From Bacteroidales bacterium (GTDB lineage: Bacteria > Bacteroidota > Bacteroidia > Bacteroidales > PWNQ01), in contig JAIPAE010000006.1 in assembly GCA_021740245.1 (NCBI GenBank), positions 1 to 42,988 of the forward strand: a DNA stretch of 42,988 nt, written 5' to 3'. Below are positions 9,157 to 18,610 of this stretch, piece after piece. Positions within the stretch are counted from its first letter, which is position 1. The number at the start of each line of letters is the position of its first letter. Below the pieces are notes generated by a model, which saw only the letters and a list, made by a program, of their open reading frames with translations, was not told where the DNA came from and did not search any database. Both the position numbers and the translations under genes were made by a program.

Positions 9157-11424
9157 ATGGCAAGAAAATCAAAAAATCAGAAAAAGCAAGGAAAATCCAC
9201 TTTCAAACGCCTTATTCGTAGCTTATGGCTACTTTTCTTTGCTGGCATTGTTGTCATTTTTCTGATCTTTTTTATGATCTCCAAAGGATGGCTTGGTTTT
9301 ATGCCTTCTTTTGAAGAACTGGAAAATCCCAAAAGCAATTTGGCTTCGGAAGTTTATAGTACAGATGGTAAAGTTTTAGGAAAGTATTATTATGAAAATC
9401 GTTCCAGAATTAAATATAAAGATTTACCGGAAAATATTATTCATGCATTAATAGCAACAGAAGATATCCGTTTTTATAAACATTCAGGCATTGATTTAAA
9501 AGGAACCTTAGCAGGTGTTCTTTCAACAATCCGGGGAAAACAGCGTGGAGCAAGCACTATTACACAGCAACTTGCCAAAAACCTGTTTCCACGTGACCGG
9601 GATTTATCCACATTCGAAATTATCATGACCAAGCTTAAGGAATGGGTTGTAGCTGTCAGACTTGAACGTAATTACAGCAAAAAGGAAATTATAGCAATGT
9701 ACTTAAATACCGTTCCATTTGGTGCGAATTCATTCGGATTAAAATCAGCAGCAAAAACCTATTTTGATAAATCCCCCCAAGAGCTAACTCAGGAAGAATC
9801 GGCAATGTTGGTAGGTATGTTGAGAGCCCCAACATTTTACAGCCCGGTACGAAATCCTGAACGAGCCAGGCATCGTCGAGAAGTAGTTTTGCACCAGATG
9901 GAAAAATACGACTTCATTGAAGAGCAAACATATGATTCATTACGACAGCTACCGCTGGATATGTTAAAATATAAAGTAACTGATCATAACAAAGGACTTG
10001 CCACTTATTTCAGAGAACAATTACGCCTTCAATTACATGATTGGTGTAAAAAGCATAAAAAACCCAACGGAAAACCGTATGATCTATACAAAGATGGTCT
10101 TAAGATATTTACAACCATCGATTCAGAAATCCAGAAAAAGGCTGAAGAAGCTGTAATCAAACATATAAGCGAAAACTTACAACCCAAGTTCTTTGAATTA
10201 CAGGAAAATCGAAAGCATGCTCCTTTTGTTGGTATTAGCTCCGCCAAAATCGAAAAGATCATGGAACGTGCGATGAAACGTTCCGACCGCTATTTCTACC
10301 TGAACCAAAGTGGAATTTCCCAGGACAGCATCAGAAAGATATTCAACACACCAGTTGATATGAAGGTTTTTAGTTACCGTGGAGAGATCGATACAGTAAT
10401 GTCACCAATGGATTCCATCAGGTATTACAAACATTTTTTGCAGGCAGGCCTAATGTCTGTTGAACCTCAAACAGGTTATGTGAAAGCCTATGTCGGAGGA
10501 ATTAATTATCAGCATTTTAAATTTGACCATGTATTGCAAAGCAGAAGACAGGTAGGCTCCACATTCAAACCTTTTGTTTATGCCGTTGCATTTCAGGAGC
10601 TTGGTTATCACCCATGCACACAAGTTCCCAATGTTCCGGTTACTTTTGAAATGCCAAACGGAAATAAATGGACACCAAAAAATGCAGGAGATAATAAAGA
10701 AGGGGAAATGGTTACTCTGAAATATGCCCTGGCAAACTCAATTAACACAATTTCCGCATACCTCATGAAAAGGATGTCACCAGAAAGAGTTATTAATCTG
10801 ACCAGAAAAATGGGCATCAAATCACCCATTGATCCTGTTCCTGCTATTGCTTTAGGAACACCTGACCTGTCTGTCTATGAAATGGTTGGTGCACTTTCAA
10901 CATTTGTTAATAAAGGCGTGTATATTAAACCCATGTTTATTACACGCATTGAAGATAAAAATGGCAATGTGATTGAATCTTTTATTCCAAAGCAAAATGA
11001 AGCCATGGACAAAGAATCAGCCTACCTGATGATTGAATTATTAAAAGGGGTGGTTGACCACGGAACCGGACGTCGTTTAAGATTTACTTACAATTTCCGT
11101 CATCCGATTGCAGGCAAAACCGGAACCACAGACAATAATTCTGATGGATGGTTTATGGGATTGACCCCTGACCTTGTAACCGGTGTCTGGGTAGGTGGTG
11201 AAGACCGAAGTGTCCATTTCAGAAGAACTTATTACGGACAGGGTGCTAATACCAGCCTACCCATCTGGGCAATATTCATGAAAGCTCTTTATGATAGTCC
11301 AACTGTCAACATCTCAAAAGGTGATTTTGAAAAACCCAAAGGAATGAATATTGAATTTGATTGTGAAAAGTACAACAAAAAACATAACAACAATCAGCAA
11401 ATATCTAATCCCGTTAGCTTCTGA
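9157..11424 (+). CDS. mrcA: Bifunctional penicillin-binding protein 1A (glycosyltransferase/transpeptidase)
   Basis: This enzyme polymerises lipid II and cross-links peptidoglycan in the periplasm. The 755-aa protein has a short basic cytoplasmic N-terminus and one membrane helix (about residues 24-46). The GT51 glycosyltransferase domain has catalytic Glu102 in IATEDIRFYKHSG and the RGASTITQQLAKN motif. The transpeptidase domain has the SxxK motif with nucleophile Ser468 (GSTFK), SxN at Ser528 (SIN) and KTG at Lys654 (GKTGT). All catalytic motifs are intact, so it should be active. It is the last gene of the ricT-gldH-PBP1A set. Confidence 0.95.
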   Translation: MARKSKNQKKQGKSTFKRLIRSLWLLFFAGIVVIFLIFFMISKGWLGFMPSFEELENPKSNLASEVYSTDGKVLGKYYYENRSRIKYKDLPENIIHALIATEDIRFYKHSGIDLKGTLAGVLSTIRGKQRGASTITQQLAKNLFPRDRDLSTFEIIMTKLKEWVVAVRLERNYSKKEIIAMYLNTVPFGANSFGLKSAAKTYFDKSPQELTQEESAMLVGMLRAPTFYSPVRNPERARHRREVVLHQMEKYDFIEEQTYDSLRQLPLDMLKYKVTDHNKGLATYFREQLRLQLHDWCKKHKKPNGKPYDLYKDGLKIFTTIDSEIQKKAEEAVIKHISENLQPKFFELQENRKHAPFVGISSAKIEKIMERAMKRSDRYFYLNQSGISQDSIRKIFNTPVDMKVFSYRGEIDTVMSPMDSIRYYKHFLQAGLMSVEPQTGYVKAYVGGINYQHFKFDHVLQSRRQVGSTFKPFVYAVAFQELGYHPCTQVPNVPVTFEMPNGNKWTPKNAGDNKEGEMVTLKYALANSINTISAYLMKRMSPERVINLTRKMGIKSPIDPVPAIALGTPDLSVYEMVGALSTFVNKGVYIKPMFITRIEDKNGNVIESFIPKQNEAMDKESAYLMIELLKGVVDHGTGRRLRFTYNFRHPIAGKTGTTDNNSDGWFMGLTPDLVTGVWVGGEDRSVHFRRTYYGQGANTSLPIWAIFMKALYDSPTVNISKGDFEKPKGMNIEFDCEKYNKKHNNNQQISNPVSF

Positions 11425-11464
11425 TTATTCAGAATCAATTCAAATAATTGAATTTAGAATCCCC

Positions 11465-11513
11465 GTGATTTCTTTTCACACAATTTTATTTTAGCTTTGT
11501 GAAATCTTTCACA
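11465..11513 (+). promoter_or_regulatory. Promoter with a CRP/FNR-like palindromic operator
   Basis: TAGCTTTG (11492-11499) is a Bacteroidota -7 box. Overlapping its end is TGTGAAATCTTTCACA (11498-11513), a perfect two-fold palindrome that also fits the E. coli CRP consensus TGTGA-N6-TCACA exactly. A weaker relative, GTGA-N7-TCAC, sits upstream at 11465-11479, its centre about 33 bp away. The perfect site would cover the transcription start, a position usually linked with repression. The regulator is unknown; a Crp/Fnr-family protein is the natural candidate. Confidence 0.5.
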
Positions 11514-11563
11514 GAGAATTATTGCGCAATAAAAAATATTGTTTACTTTAATAGTTATAATAT

Positions 11564-14500
11564 ATGTATAAGATAGTTGAACATCCAATATTAGAAGTTC
11601 CTGAAGCAAAAAAAATATATTTTAAGTTCAACGGAAAAACAATCACCGGAGAAAAAGGATATACGGTAGCAGCAGCTTTGCATCAGGCCGGATATCCGGT
11701 ACATAGTCACAGCCTGCAAAACAGGAACCGTAGCCTGGAATGTGGAATTGGCAAATGTGGAGCCTGCGAAATGCTGGTAGACGGGGAAGTGAAACGAATA
11801 TGTATAACAAAAGTAGACGATGTTACAGAAGTTTCAGAAATCGCAGAAGATTACAAACCGCAAGCAAAGGATATAAACCGTAATATACCTTATAATATAT
11901 ATAAAACAAAAGTGGCCATAATAGGAGCCGGCCCTGCCGGGTTAGCTGCTCGTGAAGAACTCAACAAGCATAACATTGATAATATTGTCATAGATAACAA
12001 TGAACAGATAGGTGGTCAGTTTATTATGCAAACTCACCAGTTTTTCTTTTTTGAAAAAGAAAGAAAATTTGGTGGCATGCGTGGTTTTGATATTGCTAAA
12101 ACACTGGCAGGTGATTCTCATGAGGGTATTTTTTTAAATTCTACTGTTTGGGATATTTTAGAAGGGAAAAGGCTTGCAGTGAAAAATCTGACAACTGATA
12201 AGATTTATTATATAGAATCGGATCATTTGATCATAGCCACAGGAGCCATTCCATTTATGCCAGCTTTTGAAAATGATGATATCCCCGGGGTATATACAGC
12301 TGCAGTTGTCCAAAAAATGATGAATAACGAATTTACATTATTAGGCAAAAACGTTTTGACTGTAGGAGCAGGAAATATCGGCTACTTAACGTCTTATCAA
12401 CTTATGCAAGCGGGGGCTACTGTAAAAGCCATAGTTGAAGCCATGCCCCGTGAAGGAGGTTTTCCGGTACAAGCAAACCGGGTACGAAGACTCGGTATTC
12501 CGGTTATGCTAAATCACATGCTTATAAAAGCAATCCCCAATGAAAATTATGATGGTATCATTGGTGCTGTTATTGCTGAATCTGAAAACTTCAGGATTAT
12601 TCCGGGAACGGAAAAAGAAATAGGTGGCATAGATGCCATTAACATTTGTACCGGACTCGTTCCTGATGATCAGTTATTAACAAAAGGAAAGGAAATATTC
12701 GGACGGAATGTTCATGGTGCAGGCGACTCCATTCGCATCGGCGAAGGGACAAGCGCAGTTTTAAGAGGCAAACAAGTTGCTTTTGAAATTATGGAAGAAA
12801 TGCAAAAACGATACGATTATCATGAATATCTGAAAGTTTCCAAGGAATATCTTGATTCACAACAGGAACCGGAAAAAGTCCTTGATAAACCACTCTTTCC
12901 AACTAAAGAACGGATGAACTCCAACCCATTTGTACTGATTGATTGTCTCCATGGTTTTGCGTGCAATCCCTGTGCTTTTGCCTGTCCCTATGGCGCAATC
13001 ACTAAAACTTCAACTAGTACAGCTCCTTCTATTGACTTTGCAAAATGTATAGGGTGCATGAAGTGCATCTATCAATGTCCCGGCCTGGCTATTTTTGGAT
13101 ACGATATTCGCAAAGACAAACTATTTCTTCCTATTGAATATTTTGAAGAAGAAGGCCAGGAAGTTTTTCTTGTTGATAACAACGGAGATATTCTTGGAGA
13201 AGGAATTATAGAGAAGATACTGACAAAACCCAATAAAACCAATGTCGCAAGGGTAAAGTCCGGCAATCTCCATGGCAAATCATTAATGAACGTGCGTGGA
13301 TTTGTTGCGAAAAAAAAATACCCTTCACCACTTGATATCAAGCAAACAGAAAAGAAAACAGAAACACCTCAGTATATTTGTCATTGTGATGATGTTACAT
13401 TGGATGAGATTATAAACACTATCGGAGATCGCAGGTTTATTTCTGTTGACGAAATAAAACATACTACACGACTAGGAATGGGAGCTTGTAGGGGCAAAAG
13501 ATGTATCAAACGTTTAAAAACAGCAATCGGAACATCAGGAATAAGCATTGTCGGAGAAGCTACTCCCCGGGGGCCGATGTCCAATCAGATAAGTATGGGT
13601 GAACTCTATCCGAAAAATGTTCACGAAAAGATACATCCCCCATATTCAAAAAAACCCGCCCGGAAAGTAAAAGTAAGCGCACTTGTTGCCGGAGGAGGAA
13701 TCGGAGGAAGCGCACTTTTTCGCTACCTTGCCGAGGCCGGCATAGAGCCTGTTATGATCAATTATGGCCATGGTTCATCATGGAGAAATATCGCCGGGGG
13801 AAGGCCAAATTTCAGTTTACCGGAACTTAGTGATATTGCCAATCATAACCTGGAAATATTTAAAGAATTACAGAACATCAGTAACATTGACTACAGACCG
13901 ATAAGGTATGTTACAATGGCGCATGATGAAGCTACTTACAAAGCCCTCGAACAGTCAATACAATGGTCTGATGCAAAAATGATAGAGCCCGGGGACTTCA
14001 GGAATTACATTTCACCATATATGAGTCCTCAACTAGACAAATATAAGGCAGCGCTTGTAACAGAAAAATGCTGGCAATCCACACCCGGTAAGGTTCTGGA
14101 TTTAATCCGTAAAATCGGGATAGAAAATGGTGGCTCGGTTAAAGAGGATAGCAGACTCCTGGATGTGCAAAAACAAGGTAAAGAATACATTGCATTAATC
14201 AAAGATCATAACGGTGATTACATAGAATATCAAACAGAGCATTTTATTAATGCACTTGGGCCAGCCGGACATAAATTCACGAAAAGCCTGGGTTTTGAAA
14301 CAGGATTGTTCTCTGTCAAACATCAAGCTTTTATTACCAGAAGATTACCCTGGATGGGGGTAAATAACAATCCATTACCTATGATTATTGACCGGCGGCA
14401 ATATAAAGGATTTGTTGCTGTTTACGGACAACAACTGGCTGATACAGGACAGATTATCGGATGTGCTTCTCCACAGGTAGAACCTAATGAGACCGGGGGA

Positions 14501-14797
14501 AACCTGAAAATAAATTCTTTGGATTTTTTGAATATTGTTTCAGAAATTTTTATTGACTGGCTGCCGGAGCTTTCTTCTGTGGGATTCCAGGCAATTTGGT
14601 CAGGTTATTATGTTGAGCCTCGAATGATCATTGATCCTGATCAAGGTCTTTTCCTCGGATTACGAGGGCAGGGATACATGCTTGGTCAATATTTAGCAAA
14701 ACTCTATGTTGATAAACTTACAGGCAGGGAATATCCTGAATATTTTAACCGGTTAACCATCAATGGTGACGGACTTTTGGAGAAAGCATTTAAATAA
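11564..14797 (+). CDS. Fused multi-cofactor FAD/Fe-S dehydrogenase (HcnABC/opine-oxidase-like)
   Basis: One 1077-aa chain combines parts that are usually separate subunits in HcnABC, opine oxidase, proline or hydroxyproline dehydrogenase and sarcosine oxidase relatives. In order: a [2Fe-2S] domain (Cys60, 65, 68, 80; ECGIGKCGAC); an FAD domain starting at GAGPAG (121-126) with a second nucleotide loop, VGAGNIG (about 265-271); a ferredoxin-like region with CNPCAFACP and CIGCMKCIYQCPG (about 470-510); a BFD-like [2Fe-2S] region (CHCDD...GACRGKRC, about 606-648); and a D-amino-acid-oxidase-type FAD domain starting at AGGGIGG (about 707-713). No signal peptide is visible, so it is probably cytoplasmic. 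The substrate is likely an imino or secondary amino acid, but nothing local identifies it. It is a single gene behind a possible CRP/FNR-like site. Confidence 0.8.
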   Translation: MYKIVEHPILEVPEAKKIYFKFNGKTITGEKGYTVAAALHQAGYPVHSHSLQNRNRSLECGIGKCGACEMLVDGEVKRICITKVDDVTEVSEIAEDYKPQAKDINRNIPYNIYKTKVAIIGAGPAGLAAREELNKHNIDNIVIDNNEQIGGQFIMQTHQFFFFEKERKFGGMRGFDIAKTLAGDSHEGIFLNSTVWDILEGKRLAVKNLTTDKIYYIESDHLIIATGAIPFMPAFENDDIPGVYTAAVVQKMMNNEFTLLGKNVLTVGAGNIGYLTSYQLMQAGATVKAIVEAMPREGGFPVQANRVRRLGIPVMLNHMLIKAIPNENYDGIIGAVIAESENFRIIPGTEKEIGGIDAINICTGLVPDDQLLTKGKEIFGRNVHGAGDSIRIGEGTSAVLRGKQVAFEIMEEMQKRYDYHEYLKVSKEYLDSQQEPEKVLDKPLFPTKERMNSNPFVLIDCLHGFACNPCAFACPYGAITKTSTSTAPSIDFAKCIGCMKCIYQCPGLAIFGYDIRKDKLFLPIEYFEEEGQEVFLVDNNGDILGEGIIEKILTKPNKTNVARVKSGNLHGKSLMNVRGFVAKKKYPSPLDIKQTEKKTETPQYICHCDDVTLDEIINTIGDRRFISVDEIKHTTRLGMGACRGKRCIKRLKTAIGTSGISIVGEATPRGPMSNQISMGELYPKNVHEKIHPPYSKKPARKVKVSALVAGGGIGGSALFRYLAEAGIEPVMINYGHGSSWRNIAGGRPNFSLPELSDIANHNLEIFKELQNISNIDYRPIRYVTMAHDEATYKALEQSIQWSDAKMIEPGDFRNYISPYMSPQLDKYKAALVTEKCWQSTPGKVLDLIRKIGIENGGSVKEDSRLLDVQKQGKEYIALIKDHNGDYIEYQTEHFINALGPAGHKFTKSLGFETGLFSVKHQAFITRRLPWMGVNNNPLPMIIDRRQYKGFVAVYGQQLADTGQIIGCASPQVEPNETGGNLKINSLDFLNIVSEIFIDWLPELSSVGFQAIWSGYYVEPRMIIDPDQGLFLGLRGQGYMLGQYLAKLYVDKLTGREYPEYFNRLTINGDGLLEKAFK

Positions 14798-15017
14798 TGA
14801 GGACTCTTTAAACGAGCGCTATACAGCCAGCGGACTTTATATGCAAACTCTAATTAATCTGAAACATTTCGTTAAAGAATTTTTGTTATTTTTTTTTGCT
14901 TAATTGTGAAATCCAAAACAAGCATAAACAGAAAGAAATATCAACTCATCAGAGAATAATTATTTAGATTCTTTAAAATATTTTCTGAGGGTTTAAGCTA
15001 TAGGTGATTGTTTGAAT

Positions 15018-15025
15018 TATATTTG
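15018..15025 (+). promoter_or_regulatory. -7 element upstream of acyl-CoA synthetase
   Basis: TATATTTG matches TAnnTTTG only 9 nt before the preferred ATG at 15035. If used, the mRNA would be nearly leaderless. No good -33 box was found. Confidence 0.35.
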
Positions 15026-15034
15026 CAACAATTT

Positions 15035-16690
15035 ATGACAAACAACAACGAGAATATTTATTATACCTTACCTGCGGTTATAAGAGAAACCGCTCGAAAC
15101 AAGGGTAACAACAAAGCACTTTCAAGCCTGGAAACAGGTTCAACGCTTACCTATACTGATGCCATCAATTATATTGATGCGCTCATTTATTTCCTGGAGC
15201 AACATGATATTGGACAGGGAGACAAGATAGCCATACTAAGTAATAATATGCCAAACTGGGGTTTAGCTTATTTTGCTATAACCTCAATGGGTGCTGTTGT
15301 AGTCCCGCTGTTACCAGAATTTTCATCAAAAGAAATTGAAAATACGCTGCAGCATTCGGAATCAAAAGCTGTTTTTGTTAGTTCAAATTTGCGCAGGCAT
15401 TTTAACAACATTCACACACCGCATCTGAATTATCAATTTGCTATTGAAGATTTTTCTGAAATAAATAATAATCAAAAGGTTAACTTTAATCTTTCTGCCA
15501 AACCCAAGAAGAGTTATTTGGTAGAAGAAGAAGATTTAGCAGCAATCATATATACTTCAGGCACAACAGGGTCCTCAAAAGGAGTAATGTTAACACATAA
15601 AAACATAGTTTTCAATGCCAGGCAATCAGGGTATGTTCAGTCAATTAATGAAAACGACAGGTTCCTTTCCATCCTTCCGTTATCGCATACATATGAAAAC
15701 ACAATAGGTTTTATATTGCCTGTAATTCATGGTGCCCATATTTACTATATATCGAAACCGCCAACTCCTTCCATACTTTTACCGGCATTAAAGAAAGTTA
15801 AGCCAACAATTATATTGACCGTTCCTTTAATAATTGAAAAAATATATAACTCAAAAATAAAGCCGACATTCACAAAAAACAGGGCTACCAAATACTTATA
15901 TGCTGTCCGCCCCATAAGGCAGGCAATAAATATATTAATCGGAAAACGTTTAAAAAGGACATTTGGCGGAGAACTTCGCTTTTTCGGAATCGGCGGAGCA
16001 AAACTTGATAGTATAGTGGAGAAATTTTTACTGGAAGCTAAATTTCCCTATGCCATTGGATATGGCTTAACAGAAACATCCCCATTAGCTGCTGGAGTAA
16101 ATCCTCAAACCACACGTTGGCAATCTACTGGCCCGTCTATCCGGGATGGACAATTAAAAATTCATGACCCTGACCCTAAAACAGGTGAAGGGGAGATATG
16201 GATCAAAGGGCCCCATGTTATGAAAGGTTATTATAAAAATCCGGAGAAAACAAATGAGGTAATTACATCCGATGGTTGGTTTAAATCCGGTGATCTTGGT
16301 AAATTCAGTAAAGATGGCTACCTTTATATAAAAGGCAGGCTCAAGAACATTATCATTGGTTCCAGCGGAGAGAACATTTATCCAGAAGAAATAGAATCTA
16401 TTATAAATAATTTTAACCATGTGTTGGAATCTATAGTAGTTGAACAAAAAGGGAAGCTGATAGCCAAAGTACATTTTAACCAGCAGGAACTGGAGGAGAA
16501 ATACACCGATTTTAAAGAAGAAGTAGCTGATTATATCGAACATAAAAAAATTGAATTGCGGAATGAACTGTTAAATTACGTAAACAACCGGGTTAACCGT
16601 TTTTCCAAATTACAGATGATCCAAGTATACAGTGAACCATTTCAAAAAACTGCCACATATAAAATTAAAAGATTTTTGTATACCCATTAG
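15035..16690 (+). CDS. fadD: Long-chain fatty acid-CoA ligase / AMP-binding enzyme
   Basis: This enzyme activates a carboxylic acid, probably a fatty acid, to its acyl-CoA through an acyl-AMP intermediate. From the chosen ATG the protein is 551 aa. The ATP-binding P-loop-like motif YTSGTTGSSKGVM is at about residue 172, GYGLTETSP follows in the middle, and SGDLGKFSKDGYLYIKGR with GENIYPEEIE marks the hinge and C-terminal domain. A TTG at 15008 could extend the frame by 9 residues, but the -7 box lies inside that extension, so the ATG is preferred. The enzyme is monocistronic, between the fused dehydrogenase and the fatty-acid initiation operon. Chain-length specificity cannot be read. Confidence 0.88.
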   Translation: MTNNNENIYYTLPAVIRETARNKGNNKALSSLETGSTLTYTDAINYIDALIYFLEQHDIGQGDKIAILSNNMPNWGLAYFAITSMGAVVVPLLPEFSSKEIENTLQHSESKAVFVSSNLRRHFNNIHTPHLNYQFAIEDFSEINNNQKVNFNLSAKPKKSYLVEEEDLAAIIYTSGTTGSSKGVMLTHKNIVFNARQSGYVQSINENDRFLSILPLSHTYENTIGFILPVIHGAHIYYISKPPTPSILLPALKKVKPTIILTVPLIIEKIYNSKIKPTFTKNRATKYLYAVRPIRQAINILIGKRLKRTFGGELRFFGIGGAKLDSIVEKFLLEAKFPYAIGYGLTETSPLAAGVNPQTTRWQSTGPSIRDGQLKIHDPDPKTGEGEIWIKGPHVMKGYYKNPEKTNEVITSDGWFKSGDLGKFSKDGYLYIKGRLKNIIIGSSGENIYPEEIESIINNFNHVLESIVVEQKGKLIAKVHFNQQELEEKYTDFKEEVADYIEHKKIELRNELLNYVNNRVNRFSKLQMIQVYSEPFQKTATYKIKRFLYTH

Positions 16691-16803
16691 ACGGTTTACC
16701 CAAAATAACTCCATATACTGATTTGGCTTATAAAATTGGGCACACCCATTTTCGCAACTATTCCTAACATCGCTAAAAAGTTTCATTACAATTTGTTGAA
16801 AAC

Positions 16804-16834
16804 TTGTGATTGAAATTATATTTATTTACTTTTG
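16804..16834 (+). promoter_or_regulatory. Promoter of yceD-rpmF-plsX-fabH
   Basis: TTG (16804-16806), then 20 nt, then TACTTTTG (16827-16834) fits the Bacteroidota consensus. A clear AGGAGG ribosome-binding site follows just before the ATG at 16861. This excludes the longer GTG frame from 16806, which would start inside the promoter. Confidence 0.65.
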
Positions 16835-16860
16835 CACGCTCAAATCATCAGGAGGATTTA

Positions 16861-17396
16861 TGAAAGGCTATTGGAAACAATTTATGATTCCTTTCAAAGG
16901 CTTAAAAGAAGGGAAACATGAATTTCGTTTCAAGATTGATGAAATGTTCTTTGAAGCACTTGATTATTCCACACTTGAAAATGGCAATGTACAAGTGTTA
17001 TTGGAAATGGATAAAAAAACCAATATGTTGGTTTTTAATTTCAACATTGGGGGAACAATCAGGCTTAAGTGCGATCGATGTCTGGAAGAATACGACCAGC
17101 CAGTCGAAGGTCAATACATGCTCATAGTCAAATTTTCAGAACGGGAAAACAATGATCTTTCTGAAGATATTGTGATTTTGCCTGATGATGCTCATGAGTT
17201 TGACGTAGGACATTATATTTATGAATATATTTCACTATTGTTACCTATTAAGCATGTACATGAGCATGAAAGCGATTGTAATCAGGACATGATTACAAAA
17301 TTAAATATTGAAAGTAATGAAAACCTCTCCTCGGAAAAAATAGATGAACGCTGGAAAGCACTTGAGGAGATTAGAAATAAAATGAATAACAATTAA
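16861..17396 (+). CDS. yceD: DUF177 (YceD) family protein
   Basis: This 178-aa protein belongs to the YceD/DUF177 family, which is almost always encoded just upstream of ribosomal protein L32 and is linked to 23S rRNA accumulation. The core motif is LKCDRCLEEYDQPVEG, with a Cys pair (CDRC) that could bind metal. The ATG at 16861 is chosen because AGGAGG lies 4 nt upstream; the frame is open to a GTG at 16806, but that lies within the promoter. It ends 11 bp before rpmF. Confidence 0.88.
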
Positions 17397-17407
17397 ATTA
17401 AACTGTC

Positions 17408-17596
17408 ATGGCACATCCGAAGCGAAAAACATCGAAGACAAGAAGGGATAAGAGAAGAACCCATTACAAGGCAACCAAACCAACCTTTATGACATGCTCA
17501 AATTGTAGTTCTCCGGTTCTCTTTCACCGTGTCTGTAGTGAATGTGGACATTACAAAGGTGTGAAGGTGATCGAAACAGAAGAAGATATAATTTAG
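17408..17596 (+). CDS. rpmF: 50S ribosomal protein L32
   Basis: This is a large-subunit ribosomal protein. The 62-aa sequence has the usual start MAHPKRKTSKTRRDKRR and a zinc ribbon with all four Cys (Cys30, 33, 43, 46; CSNC, CSEC). It therefore belongs to the zinc-binding C+ type, not a zinc-independent paralogue. The position between yceD and plsX is the widely conserved arrangement. Confidence 0.97.
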   Translation: MAHPKRKTSKTRRDKRRTHYKATKPTFMTCSNCSSPVLFHRVCSECGHYKGVKVIETEEDII

Positions 17597-17616
17597 TATT
17601 TAAAGTTGAATTTCAT

Positions 17617-18570
17617 ATGAGATTCGGTATCGATGCAATGGGAGGTGATAATGCGCCATGGGCAGTAATAGAAGGTGCTATAGAAGCTCAGAAAACGTTA
17701 CAGACTGAAGATACTATCGTATTAATCGGGGATGAAGAGCAAATATCAAACCTGCTCAATCAAAACAATCACTCAGGAAAAGGTATAGAAGTTGTACATG
17801 CATCCCAGATAATTGAAATGAACGACCAGCCTACCCGTGCTTTCTCATCAAAAAAAGATTCCAGTATTAATACAGGTTTCCGCATGCTTAAAGAAGGCCT
17901 GCTGGACAGTTTTGCTAGTGCCGGTAATACTGGAGCTATGCTGGTCGGGTCTTTTTATGAAATCGGAGTAATTCAGGGAATACTAAGGCCAACAACTACA
18001 GCGCTTGTCCCGAAAAAAAACGGTAAAAATTCCATACTGCTTGACGTCGGAACAAATCCAGATGTCAAACCTGATGTGCTTAATCAATTTGCCGTTTTAG
18101 GAGCATTATATGCTGAATTCTTTATAGGTATTAAAGAACCAAAAGTCGGATTACTAAATATCGGTGCTGAAGAGAAAAAAGGTAATATCCTGGTTCAGTC
18201 AACCTTTCCCTTATTAAAGGATAATAAAGGGATTAACTTTATTGGGAACATCGAAGGACGGGATATTTTTGGAGATAAAGCAGATGTGATTGTTTGTGAT
18301 GGTTTTACAGGTAATATTGTTTTAAAACAACTGGAAGCATTCCATGAAATTATGGCCAGAAATTATGCTGATGATCCTTTCACAAAACGTATGGATTTTG
18401 AAAATTTCGGTGCTACACCGGTAATCGGCATTAACAAACCTGTACTTATAGCACATGGGGTTTCAGGTGCAAAGGCATTTAAAAACATGATTATCAACTC
18501 TAAAAAATTGATAAATGCCAATTTAAAAGAAAAAATTCGGCAAAAATTAGCGAAAAGTGTCGTTCTGTAA
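17617..18570 (+). CDS. plsX: Phosphate acyltransferase PlsX
   Basis: PlsX makes acyl-phosphate from acyl-ACP, the first step of bacterial phospholipid synthesis by the PlsX/PlsY route, as a peripheral membrane enzyme. The natural start is the ATG at 17617, which gives the family's MRFGIDAMGGDNAP N-terminus and 317 aa. An in-frame upstream start at 17542 lies within rpmF and adds unrelated residues. Family motifs seen include GNTGAML, LLDVGTNPD, NIGAEEKKGN and DGFTGNIVLK. It lies 20 bp after rpmF and 40 bp before fabH. Confidence 0.95.
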   Translation: MRFGIDAMGGDNAPWAVIEGAIEAQKTLQTEDTIVLIGDEEQISNLLNQNNHSGKGIEVVHASQIIEMNDQPTRAFSSKKDSSINTGFRMLKEGLLDSFASAGNTGAMLVGSFYEIGVIQGILRPTTTALVPKKNGKNSILLDVGTNPDVKPDVLNQFAVLGALYAEFFIGIKEPKVGLLNIGAEEKKGNILVQSTFPLLKDNKGINFIGNIEGRDIFGDKADVIVCDGFTGNIVLKQLEAFHEIMARNYADDPFTKRMDFENFGATPVIGINKPVLIAHGVSGAKAFKNMIINSKKLINANLKEKIRQKLAKSVVL

Positions 18571-18610
18571 TTTTTTATAATTTTACGCCATTTCAAATGG
18601 AGGATAATAA

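Noticed and set aside
11405-11455. AATTCAA-ATAA-TTGAATT hairpin after the PBP1A gene as a terminator
   Set aside because: The stem is only A-T rich apart from one pair and is not followed by a T tract, so it is too weak to call.
16806-16860. GTG at 16806 as the yceD start
   Set aside because: It lies within the promoter, between the TTG and TACTTTTG boxes; the ATG at 16861 has AGGAGG 4 nt before it and gives the family N-terminus.
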